Assembly: GCA_903881535.1 (NCBI GenBank)
Contig: CAIRTT010000557.1
Coordinates: 1-5,196, forward strand
Source of the DNA: an uncultured Armatimonadota bacterium
GTDB lineage: Bacteria; Armatimonadota; Armatimonadia; Armatimonadales; Armatimonadaceae
Direction: 5' to 3'
Length of the DNA: 5,196 nucleotides
A program made the translations under genes and the position numbers. The notes under the pieces were generated by a model. It made no database searches, was not told the DNA's origin, and was given only the letters and a program-made list of their open reading frames with translations. Position 1 is the first letter of the stretch; each line of letters starts with the position of its first letter. Of this stretch, positions 1 through 5,196 are shown in pieces.

Positions 1-225
1 GATTGCAAATGCCCAGAGCTGCCCGGAGTAGTTCCAGGCAGCGCGAGGCTTAATGTCCGGCATTGCCGCCTTCACCAGCGCAACCACCGCGTCGTAGTCC
101 TTGGCATCTGCTAGCGATGGGTACTCAATGAAGCCAATCATTGCTACGCCGTTGTCGAGGGCGTAGGCTTCGTCCGCGCCGTCACCGCCCGCGCGTACAA
201 GGTACACCTTGGGGTTTGATTTCAT
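1..225 (-). CDS. Mrr-like restriction endonuclease, N-terminal part (runs off the left edge)
   Basis: An open frame of 75 codons starts at ATG 225-223 and is still open at position 1, so the 3' end is missing. It begins MKSNPKVYLVRAGGDGADEA and continues through NGVAMIGF, a Y/D-rich middle and NYSGQLWAFAI. The pattern VxLVRAG..G..E..AL..G.A.IGF, a short helix, then GQLWAF is what I know from the N-terminal domain of Mrr-like 'restriction system' proteins, which carry a PD-(D/E)XK nuclease domain further along. That catalytic part lies outside the window, so nuclease function is inferred. The ATG overlaps the rhuM stop (ATGA). A good Shine-Dalgarno, GAGGAG (plus-strand 230-235), sits 4 bases upstream inside the end of rhuM, which fixes the start and implies translational coupling. 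It could instead be an uncharacterised partner protein sharing only this domain. Confidence 0.68.
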   Translation of the reverse strand, partial: MKSNPKVYLVRAGGDGADEAYALDNGVAMIGFIEYPSLADAKDYDAVVALVKAAMPDIKPRAAWNYSGQLWAFAI

Positions 226-1271
226 CTAGCTCCTCGCTTTGCTTTCCGCGTCCCCGGCAGTTTATTCACGGCATTGGCCACTCTCTCAAAGTCCATATCA
301 ACGGCCCGGGGGGCCGCGTCGAGCAGCGCACGATACTTGCTGTACTCTGCCTCTGCTATGGCCTTAGCCTGCCCGGCAGAGGTTGTCCCGGCATGATCCA
401 GCAGAGCCCGACCAGAGATCTTGAGGAAATCATCCAGTTTGTCAATCCAGTCGCGCATTGTCATCGGCTTCCGCTCTAACGCCTGAAGCTCAGCAAACTC
501 GATGTACAAGGTGACTATACGATTGAGTACCTGTAGTTCATCCTCGGTGAGGTAGTTCTTGGCAACGCTTACATCATCTTTGCGAATGATGCCTCCGGGG
601 CGGGTGGTCGTAAGCCCCATATAGGGCTGGTCTGCATCCGCACGGGCGACGATGATTTCTGCAGCGGTACGTCCGTGGGTAGCCCAGTGCATCTTGTTCT
701 GCACGGCGGCAAAGAACTGCTGTGACTGCTCCGAATCGGGAATGTAATCGACGCTGGTTGCATAGATGTCGAGAACCTTTTGATAGAAGCGGCGTTCCGA
801 CGAACGTATGTCGCGGATTCGCTCGAGCAGCTCATCGAAGTAGTCTGTCTCGCCCTTACCAGGCGGGTTTTTGAGCCTCTCGTCATCCATGGTGAAGCCC
901 TTCACCAGGTATTCACCCAAGCGGGCGATGGCCCACTGCCGGAACTGAGTTCCTCTCTGGCTCCGAACGCGAAGGCCGACGGCTAGAATGGCTTCCAAAC
1001 GGTAGTGGCGAAGCGTGCGTGTCACCCGCCGTCCACCCTCATCGCGAACTTGTAAGGATTCCTTACAAGTTGCCACTTCGGTGAGTTCGCCGTCCGCGTA
1101 GATCGCCTTAAGGTGAATCGTCACATTCTGTGGCGTGGTTTGGAAGAGCTCAGCAATCTGAGCCTGCGTAAGCCAAATCGTCTCATTCTCAAACCGACAC
1201 TGGATGCGGGTACGGCCATCCTCGGTCTGATAGAGGATCAGTTCTGATGCAGGATCTATTGCTTCGCTCAC
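222..1271 (-). CDS. rhuM: RhuM family protein encoded within a type I restriction-modification operon
   Basis: A 349-residue protein of full family length. It matches the RhuM family (named after a Salmonella pathogenicity-island gene) along its length. Residues 31-63 (TIWLTQAQIAELFQTTPQNV and following) look like a helix-turn-helix-type N-terminal module. Residues 68-75 are the family's ATCKESLQ segment. Residues 90-114 contain YRLEAILAVGLRVRSQRGTQ and FRQWA. Residues 144-176 are a predicted helical region ending YATSVDY. Residues 193-223 contain KMHWATHGRTAAE and DADQPYMGLTTT. Residues 238-284 contain KNYLTEDELQVLNRIV and MRDWIDKLDDFLK. The C-terminus is basic (TRKAKRGAR). The start is GTG, forming a GTGA overlap with the hsdM stop; a weak AAAGGG lies 9 bases upstream. 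Its biochemical role is not established; the first domain suggests nucleic-acid binding, and the context suggests a regulator or accessory factor of the methylase. No signal peptide or membrane segment is seen. A perfect palindrome lies inside the gene at 1047-1071. Confidence 0.93.
   Translation of the reverse strand: MSEAIDPASELILYQTEDGRTRIQCRFENETIWLTQAQIAELFQTTPQNVTIHLKAIYADGELTEVATCKESLQVRDEGGRRVTRTLRHYRLEAILAVGLRVRSQRGTQFRQWAIARLGEYLVKGFTMDDERLKNPPGKGETDYFDELLERIRDIRSSERRFYQKVLDIYATSVDYIPDSEQSQQFFAAVQNKMHWATHGRTAAEIIVARADADQPYMGLTTTRPGGIIRKDDVSVAKNYLTEDELQVLNRIVTLYIEFAELQALERKPMTMRDWIDKLDDFLKISGRALLDHAGTTSAGQAKAIAEAEYSKYRALLDAAPRAVDMDFERVANAVNKLPGTRKAKRGAR
1047..1071. repeat. Perfect 25-bp palindrome inside rhuM
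   Basis: The left arm AACTTGTAAGGA (1047-1058) and right arm TCCTTACAAGTT (1060-1071) are exact reverse complements around the single base 1059. As RNA this would be an 11-bp stem with a 3-base loop. It lies in codons for the RhuM segment ATCKESLQVR (about residues 67-76). There is no U-tract on either side, so it is not an intrinsic terminator. An operator, a protein-binding site or an mRNA structure are possible. Confidence 0.85.
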
Positions 1272-3565
1272 GTGGACGAGCCCTTTAGCAAACCATCCAG
1301 GAGACCGTCTGACTCGCGTTCGATGGCGATAATGTCAGCAGCAATTTCTTCGAGCGTTCGCAATGGCTGTGGCTTATAGAAGTGCCGCGTAAAGCTCACT
1401 TCGTAACCAATCTTGGTCGCCTCCTCTTTGATCCAGGCATCAGGCGTATACGGCAGGACCTCACGACGGATGAAGGCTTCGATACCACCGTCTTCTAACA
1501 GTGGTACTTGCTCAGTATCGCGCAGATCGCTGTCGGATTCGTATTCAACAACGGCCAGCTTTCCGTTCACCAATGTCTCAAACAGTCCCCGCAACGGATC
1601 AGCAATGGCTTTTCCAGGCTTGTGGATCTTCGCGATGACCGGAGGAGCGTTCTCGTCACGTTCGCTCATCGCCCGCAGGATCACTTTGATGTCCGTTGCG
1701 GGCAGTTTTAAGCCCGCTTTGATCAGGGCCGCTGACACATCTTCACGGAACACATTGTGATCGTCATAAAGTGTCTCGCCAAGAATCGCCCTCAATTTCA
1801 TGGCGGCTTCAACTAACCGTCCGTCTCTTTCCCAAGTTTTTGGGTCGAGCAATTTTTTCCGCTTTTTCTCTGGCAGACCTTTTTTGGAATTGTCATCGTC
1901 TTCGTCATCATTGTCTTCCTGCGTCCAAGCAGCCAGACGAGCTTCCAGGGTGGATTCAAGGGCTGAAAATCTGGTGAACAAATCTTCGCCAAACTCTTCA
2001 TAAAGTGCGGAGCGGATGTCTTCGTCGCCAGAATTGAAGCGTAGCGGGTCTATCGAGCGCAGTGAAAACTGGCTCTTGAGGCGAAGAGGTCGCTCTACAG
2101 TGACTTTCCAATAGCCAAAAGCGCGGTTGTCAAAAATCTTCGATTCCGGAGTTTCCTGAAAGTCGAGGAATGTACGACTGATGCGTTCTATATCTTCAGA
2201 CGACAGCTCACAGTTCTTCTTTCCGAGGTTTTTGCGCAGTGGCTTAAACCATTGACTGGCGTCGATAAGTTGCACCTGTCCGCGACGATGTGCAGCCTTC
2301 TTGTTACTGAGCACCCAGATATAGGTTGCAATCCCAGTGTTGTAAAAGAGGTTTAGCGGAAGAGCAACGATAGCCTCAAGCCAATCGTTTTCAATAATCC
2401 ATCGACGGATGTTACTTTCCCCTTGCCCAGCATCACCTGTAAAGAGGGAGCTACCATTGTGAACCTCGGCAATACGGCTACCCAATGCCGACTTGCCATT
2501 CATCTTTGCGACCATATTCGCGAGGAACAGCATTTGACCATCGCTCGTTCGTGTCACGAGGGAGAGCTCTTCGTCGGCGTGCATCACTTTGAATCGCGGG
2601 TCACACATGGCGTCCTTGCCACCCATCATTTCGAGGTCTTTCTTCCAGCTCTTACCGTATGGCGGATTGGCGAGCATGAAGTCAAACTCTTGTGAAGGGA
2701 AGGCGTCGTGTGCAAGCGTACTCCACTCAGCTCCGCCAACGATATTCTCTGCGTTTTCTCCCTCGCCTTTGAGCAGCATGTCGGCCTTGCAGACTGCATA
2801 GGTCTCCGGGTTGATTTCCTGACCGTAGAGTAAACATTCGACATCCTGCTTTTGGCGGATGGCAAGCGCAGAGAGGGTTTCTTCGGCGACGGTCAACATA
2901 CCGCCCGTACCACAGGCACAATCGTAGAGTAGGTACGTGCCGGACCTAATGCTATCTTCTATCGGCAGGAAGATCAGATTTGCCATCAGCCGCACTGCAT
3001 CGCGGGGTGTCCAGTGCTCGCCGGCCTCTTCATTATTCTCTTCGTTGAACTTGCGTACCAGCTCCTCGAACACTGTGCCCATGGCGTGGTTGTCGATACC
3101 GGCCGGTGAGAGGTCTATGGATGGATCCAGGAACTTGACGATCAGCGTCCCGAGCGCATCAGCCTTTGAGAGCGTGGGGAGTTGGTTGCGGAATTTGAAA
3201 TTTTCAAGGATGTCCTGAACGTTCGGCGAGAAGCCGTTCAGATAGTCTTCGAAGTCGGCGAGCAGCTGCTGCTGGCTGCTTCGGGATGTCAGATCACGCA
3301 GTGTAAATTTTGAGGTGTTATAGAATGCCTGACCAGCGGCGTCCTTGAGGGCAGCCTGCTGTTCTGTTATTTGTGCCTGGTCAAGCATTTCCTTTGTCTC
3401 GAGCACTTGTTTCTTGGTGGGCTCAAGCACGGCGTCCATGCGTCGAATAACACACAAGGGCAGAATGACATCAGGGTACTTGCCTCGTTTGAACAAGTCT
3501 CGAAGGACATCATCAGCGATTCCCCAGATGAAGGAGACTATTTTGTTATGTGTGTGTTGGTCCAT
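1268..3565 (-). CDS. hsdM: Type I restriction-modification system DNA methyltransferase subunit (HsdM)
   Basis: The modification subunit of a type I system methylates adenine N6 using S-adenosylmethionine, and in known systems binds DNA as a complex with HsdS. Residues 8-48 form the N-terminal helical domain (IVSFIWGIADDVLRDLF, ILPLCVIRRMDAVLE). GEHWTPRDAVRLM (182-194) is the conserved segment before the catalytic fold. DCACGTGGML (215-224) is the cofactor-binding motif I, and NPPYG (300-304) is the catalytic N-6 adenine motif IV. LFYNTGIATYIWVLSNKK (406-423) is typical of HsdM. All key motifs are intact. At 765 residues it is much longer than classical HsdM (about 500). The extra C-terminal region has an acidic/basic linker (DNDDEDDD at 551-558, then a Lys-rich run to 571) and ends in the segment SFTRHFYKPQPLRTLEEIAA, which I recognise from the long HsdM class. 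It starts at ATG 3565 with a weak GAGA 8 bases upstream. It is first in an operon and overlaps rhuM by 4 bases. No HsdS or HsdR is present in the window. Confidence 0.96.
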   Translation of the reverse strand: MDQHTHNKIVSFIWGIADDVLRDLFKRGKYPDVILPLCVIRRMDAVLEPTKKQVLETKEMLDQAQITEQQAALKDAAGQAFYNTSKFTLRDLTSRSSQQQLLADFEDYLNGFSPNVQDILENFKFRNQLPTLSKADALGTLIVKFLDPSIDLSPAGIDNHAMGTVFEELVRKFNEENNEEAGEHWTPRDAVRLMANLIFLPIEDSIRSGTYLLYDCACGTGGMLTVAEETLSALAIRQKQDVECLLYGQEINPETYAVCKADMLLKGEGENAENIVGGAEWSTLAHDAFPSQEFDFMLANPPYGKSWKKDLEMMGGKDAMCDPRFKVMHADEELSLVTRTSDGQMLFLANMVAKMNGKSALGSRIAEVHNGSSLFTGDAGQGESNIRRWIIENDWLEAIVALPLNLFYNTGIATYIWVLSNKKAAHRRGQVQLIDASQWFKPLRKNLGKKNCELSSEDIERISRTFLDFQETPESKIFDNRAFGYWKVTVERPLRLKSQFSLRSIDPLRFNSGDEDIRSALYEEFGEDLFTRFSALESTLEARLAAWTQEDNDDEDDDNSKKGLPEKKRKKLLDPKTWERDGRLVEAAMKLRAILGETLYDDHNVFREDVSAALIKAGLKLPATDIKVILRAMSERDENAPPVIAKIHKPGKAIADPLRGLFETLVNGKLAVVEYESDSDLRDTEQVPLLEDGGIEAFIRREVLPYTPDAWIKEEATKIGYEVSFTRHFYKPQPLRTLEEIAADIIAIERESDGLLDGLLKGSST

Positions 3566-3618
3566 GAAGTATCTCGAAAAACCTGTTTGGCATTACGTTG
3601 TTGAGTGTGGCGTTCGCC

Positions 3619-3634
3619 GGTGTGAGGCAACACC
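3619..3634. repeat. Short inverted repeat in the hsdM leader
   Basis: GGTGT (3619-3623) and ACACC (3630-3634) are exact inverted copies separated by 6 bases, 54-69 bases upstream of the hsdM start and just downstream of the candidate -10 box. Its position would suit an operator or leader hairpin, but a 5-bp repeat can easily occur by chance. Confidence 0.3.
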
Positions 3635-3647
3635 AGAGAGGGCTGTT

Positions 3648-3653
3648 ATGATA
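3648..3653 (-). promoter_or_regulatory. Candidate -10 box for the hsdM operon
   Basis: On the minus strand, TATCAT matches the sigma-70 -10 consensus at five of six positions and lies about 80 bases upstream of the hsdM ATG. No good -35 is present: the best upstream hexamer is TTCAGC at 18 bases spacing, three of six. Transcription would start near 3641. This is a weak call and an activator-dependent or different promoter is possible. Confidence 0.25.
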
Positions 3654-3781
3654 AACATTGTCTGAACAGCGGCTGAAACCCCTTCGAAGTCATAGTCAGC
3701 GCTGCAGAGACACCCTATCTGTCACTATCCCTGAAATCCGTCAATAGCATGCCCATCGGCATTCTACCCGTGAACAGAAGT

Positions 3782-3806
3782 GGGAGAACCTGAAGCAGGT
3801 TCTCCC
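3782..3806 (-). terminator. Perfect 11-bp stem-loop downstream of the cyclase gene
   Basis: GGGAGAACCTG (3782-3792) and CAGGTTCTCCC (3796-3806) pair perfectly around a 3-base loop, giving a G+C-rich hairpin whichever strand is transcribed. It lies 76 bases past the cyclase stop codon, where a terminator is expected. On the minus strand the hairpin is followed by ACTTCTGTT, a poor U-tract, and on the plus strand by TATGGATAAC. It may therefore be a weak or Rho-assisted terminator, an RNA-stabilising hairpin, or a repeat-type palindrome. Confidence 0.5.
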
Positions 3807-3821
3807 TATGGATAACATCGT

Positions 3822-3871
3822 CACCTGCACACAAAATGTGACAATTGATCAAGAGTATTTTCTTGCAGGTG
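3822..3871. repeat. Spaced 8-bp inverted repeat next to the cyclase stop
   Basis: CACCTGCA (3822-3829) and TGCAGGTG (3864-3871) are exact inverted copies 34 bases apart, starting 11 bases past the cyclase stop codon. They could form a long-loop hairpin at the 3' end of the cyclase mRNA. A role in termination is only inferred. Confidence 0.35.
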
Positions 3872-3882
3872 GTTCGCACCCC

Positions 3883-4683
3883 CTACTTCACCAGCGCTGC
3901 GATGCGCAGTGGGCTGCCGGAGCCGCCCTGAATTTTCATCGGGAAGGCGGCGATGTAGCTGCCGGTCGGGGGGAGTTTATCCAGGGATGCGACATTTTCA
4001 AACGCCGGGATGTTCTTTGCCATCAGGACCTGATGACTCTCAAAGAGCTTTGACTGCCCATAGTCGATGCTCGCGGTGTCGAGGCCGACTGCCTTGATGG
4101 TGCGGTTTTTGACAAGCCAGCGTGCCGCATCCGGATGCAGGCCAGGGAAGTGAAGCTTTGCCACGGCATCCTGACCGCGCTCCGATGTTCCGAGGTACAT
4201 CTTAGCATCCGGCCAGCGCTTCGCGTACCCGGTGCGGAAAAGTACGATGGCATCTTTTGGAATACGCCCGTGCTTGACCTCGAATGCCTTAATGTCATCA
4301 ACCGAAATCTGGTAGTCGCGATTGGTGGCTGCCTTGCGTGCGACATCGATGACAATGGCATCCCCGCTCAGCTGATCCAATGAGAGTTGGTCGACGGTCT
4401 TGCCTTTTTCCGAGAAGTGGATAGGCGCATCGATGTGAGTCCCACCGTGTTCGGATGCCGAATAGCGGTTGGCGGCATAGAAGTAGCCCTTGTCGGTGTG
4501 CGCGTGGAACTCCTGCTCCAATGTGAATGACTTGGCGGTTGGCCAGTAGAGTGTCTTTTCAGAAAAGGGATGTGTGAGGTCAATCCATTTCCCATGTTGA
4601 ACAGGTGTGGCAAACGCATTACTAAGACTGATGGTTGCGAATACGGCAAATGGGAGAACGAAGAGCGACAACTTTGTGTTCAT
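3883..4683 (-). CDS. Exported cyclase family protein (kynurenine-formamidase-like hydrolase)
   Basis: A 266-residue protein, counted from the preferred start, of the cyclase/KynB-like metal-dependent amidohydrolase family. The signature HGGTHIDAPIHF (79-90) carries the His and Asp residues that bind the active-site metal in this family. It is preceded by WIDLTHPFSEKTLYWP, the usual strand-1 motif, and followed by VLFRTG (about 147-152), FPGLHPDAARWL (179-190), GLDTASIDYG (200-209), and HQVLMAKNIPAFENV (217-231). Residues 1-25, MNTKLSLFVLPFAVFATISL plus SNAFA, form a Sec signal peptide with likely cleavage after AFA, so the mature enzyme should be periplasmic or secreted. An upstream in-frame ATG at 4701 would add MPYTGN; I prefer 4683 because the signal peptide then starts normally and GGGA lies just upstream. 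Canonical KynB is cytoplasmic, so the substrate is unknown. It is transcribed separately from the hsdM operon and looks like a flanking housekeeping or metabolic gene. Confidence 0.9.
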   Translation of the reverse strand: MNTKLSLFVLPFAVFATISLSNAFATPVQHGKWIDLTHPFSEKTLYWPTAKSFTLEQEFHAHTDKGYFYAANRYSASEHGGTHIDAPIHFSEKGKTVDQLSLDQLSGDAIVIDVARKAATNRDYQISVDDIKAFEVKHGRIPKDAIVLFRTGYAKRWPDAKMYLGTSERGQDAVAKLHFPGLHPDAARWLVKNRTIKAVGLDTASIDYGQSKLFESHQVLMAKNIPAFENVASLDKLPPTGSYIAAFPMKIQGGSGSPLRIAALVK

Positions 4684-4792
4684 GTTCCCAGTGTATGGCA
4701 TGGCCCAATAGGCACTAATGCGTCAATGTTGCGAACCAGATGCTTGTTTAACTTCTAGTCGGCTCCCACATTACGAGATATTTACAGAACAC

Positions 4793-4816
4793 TCACCACC
4801 ACGTATTCATAGGCAT
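4793..4816 (-). CDS. Possible leader micro-ORF with tandem Trp codons (MPMNTWW)
   Basis: ATG at 4816-4814 reads M-P-M-N-T-W-W then TGA (4795-4793). A perfect Shine-Dalgarno AAGGAG (plus-strand 4821-4826) lies 4 bases before this ATG and 10 bases before the second in-frame ATG (4810). The frame ends 109 bases upstream of the cyclase start. Leader peptides with paired Trp codons are known in attenuation of Trp genes, and the downstream enzyme resembles kynurenine formamidase. However, no terminator-type hairpin with a U-run follows, and the same bases fit a promoter, in which case the Shine-Dalgarno would not be transcribed. Confidence 0.2.
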   Translation of the reverse strand: MPMNTWW

Positions 4817-4834
4817 AAATCTCCTTAATGTCCA
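4806..4834 (-). promoter_or_regulatory. Candidate sigma-70 promoter of the cyclase gene
   Basis: On the minus strand, TGGACA (4834-4829, five of six to the -35 consensus) is followed after exactly 17 bases by TATGAA (4811-4806, four of six to the -10 consensus). Transcription would begin near 4799 and give a leader of about 115 bases before the cyclase start. This is the best promoter match I see upstream of this gene. It is incompatible with translation of the micro-ORF from the same promoter. Confidence 0.4.
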
Positions 4835-4971
4835 CTAAACTGCAAATATGCCGTTCTTTTCCACCACATTTTCCTCTAGCCAGCATTCACGAGATAACAG
4901 CCCGGATGCAAAATTCAGCTCCATTTGGTATTCTAATAACATCAGCCGTTGAAACAGTGGTTGATAAAGCG

Positions 4972-5003
4972 AAACGACGATCCAGAGGATGCGTCGTTTT
5001 TTT
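4972..5003 (+). terminator. Strong plus-strand intrinsic terminator
   Basis: AAACGACGATCC (4972-4983), loop AGA, then GGAT (4987-4990) and CGTCGTTT (4992-4999) form a 12-bp stem with one bulged G at 4991. It runs directly into seven T residues (4997-5003). This is a textbook Rho-independent terminator for plus-strand transcripts; in the minus direction the T-run is interrupted. No plus-strand gene is recognisable upstream, so it may end a small RNA, be the remains of a lost gene, or act as a leader attenuator for the possible gene starting at 5185. Confidence 0.8.
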
Positions 5004-5184
5004 GTGTCTGGGGGCATTCCAGCGAGTACGGACTCAACCATCTGCACACCCGCAGAATTTGCGAGCCATCCAACCATCCACAACATCACCATCCTCTACA
5101 ACGATAGAATTACAAAGAATCGTTTCCATTCATTCTCGCATCTGATACAGGTAGAGTCTGGAAGCGAAATGGAGTGTTGTTGAT

Positions 5185-5196
5185 ATGAGTGAACTA
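5185..5196 (+). CDS. Possible start of a divergent gene (MSEL...), cut by the right edge
   Basis: ATG AGT GAA CTA at the very end is preceded by GGAG (5171-5174) with a 10-base gap, an acceptable ribosome binding site. Only four codons are visible, so the product is unknown. If real, it is transcribed away from the cyclase gene and lies about 180 bases downstream of the terminator. No clear promoter is seen between them; a weak TTCATT-N17-TAGAGT pair lies just upstream. Confidence 0.33.

Larger units (their letters stand above)
3566..3882. other. Intergenic region between the cyclase gene and the hsdM operon
   Basis: A 317-base stretch with no convincing protein gene; the plus-strand frames entering it from hsdM are antisense shadows. 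It should hold the terminator of the cyclase gene and the promoter of the hsdM operon. It contains several inverted repeats: GGGAGAACCTG/CAGGTTCTCCC (3782-3806), CACCTGCA/TGCAGGTG (3822-3829 and 3864-3871), GGTGT/ACACC (3619-3634), and ATGCC/GGCAT around 3749-3762. A TTGACG box, a good -35 match, lies on the minus strand at 3744-3739, but no matching -10 follows at normal spacing. Confidence 0.6.
4702..5184. other. Long intergenic region upstream of the cyclase gene
   Basis: About 480 bases with no protein gene I can support. Open frames of 64-105 codons exist on both strands (for example 4828-5145 plus and 4835-5092 minus), but they overlap each other, lack ribosome binding sites and resemble no family. 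The region contains the cyclase promoter candidate (4806-4834), a micro-ORF (4793-4816) and a strong plus-strand terminator (4972-5003). The stretch from 5004 to 5170 shows nothing beyond short ATCCA-type direct repeats around 5068-5080. Confidence 0.6.

Noticed and set aside
141..479. 112-codon plus-strand frame over the rhuM/third-gene junction
   Set aside because: Arg/Pro/Ser-rich antisense shadow of two well-supported coding frames.
1836..1890. Runs of six A on the hsdM coding strand that might cause programmed frameshifting
   Set aside because: The phase does not give the X XXY YYZ heptamer, and the zero frame continues through intact C-terminal motifs.
3345..3665. 106-codon plus-strand frame antisense to the hsdM start
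   Set aside because: It is a shadow of hsdM, with no ribosome binding site or recognisable product.
4746..4752. GTTTAAC, which fits one half of an integron attC core site
   Set aside because: No partner GTTRRRY site at a suitable distance and no imperfect palindrome between; a 7-base match is expected by chance.
4782..4886. 34-codon minus-strand frame (MLARGKCGGKER...)
   Set aside because: No ribosome binding site, directly preceded by a stop codon, unrecognised, and it overlaps the better-supported promoter candidate.
4835..5092. 85-codon minus-strand reading frame in the intergenic region
   Set aside because: No ribosome binding site, spans the terminator hairpin, and its composition (MVMLWMVGWLANSAG...) resembles no family; overlapped by a plus-strand frame of similar length.
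4828..5145. 105-codon plus-strand reading frame
   Set aside because: No Shine-Dalgarno before its ATG, it reads through the strong terminator at 4972-5003, and the protein is low in recognisable structure.
4989..5183. 64-codon plus-strand frame ending just before the ATG at 5185
   Set aside because: Its start lies inside the terminator stem, so a transcript carrying it would need to begin exactly there; no ribosome binding site is seen.

Overview
The window comes from a Gram-negative bacterium, most likely a proteobacterium. The evidence is a periplasmic-type Sec signal peptide on the cyclase-family protein, a mid-range base composition, and a RhuM/HsdM pair typical of proteobacterial defence loci. 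The species cannot be named from the sequence. Every confident gene lies on the minus strand, so transcription runs from right to left.

Positions 1-3565 hold a compact defence cluster. In transcription order it is a 765-residue type I restriction-modification DNA methyltransferase subunit (hsdM, 3565 to 1268), a RhuM-family protein (1271 to 222), and the first 75 codons of a third protein (225 to 1) that looks like the N-terminal domain of an Mrr-like restriction endonuclease. The third gene runs off the left edge. The junctions are 4-base stop/start overlaps (GTGA and ATGA), so the three genes are almost certainly one translationally coupled operon. The specificity (HsdS) and translocase/nuclease (HsdR) subunits are not in the window and would be expected beyond the left edge.

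Positions 3566-3882 are a 317-base gap with several inverted repeats. The best is a perfect 11-bp stem with a 3-base loop, which probably marks the end of the cyclase transcript. Weak promoter-like elements precede hsdM. Positions 3883-4683 encode an exported cyclase-family (kynurenine-formamidase-like) hydrolase with the metal-binding signature HGGTHIDAPIHF. It looks like an ordinary chromosomal gene flanking the defence cluster.

Positions 4702-5184 contain no convincing protein gene. They do contain a good promoter candidate for the cyclase gene, which overlaps a tiny reading frame with a perfect Shine-Dalgarno sequence and two tandem Trp codons. They also contain a strong plus-strand intrinsic terminator at 4972-5003 with no obvious gene in front of it. 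The last 12 bases may be the start (MSEL) of a divergent plus-strand gene.

The two most interesting points are the coupled hsdM-rhuM-Mrr-like arrangement, which suggests that RhuM and the third protein work with or regulate a type I modification enzyme, and a perfect 25-bp palindrome inside the rhuM coding sequence that protein coding alone does not explain.
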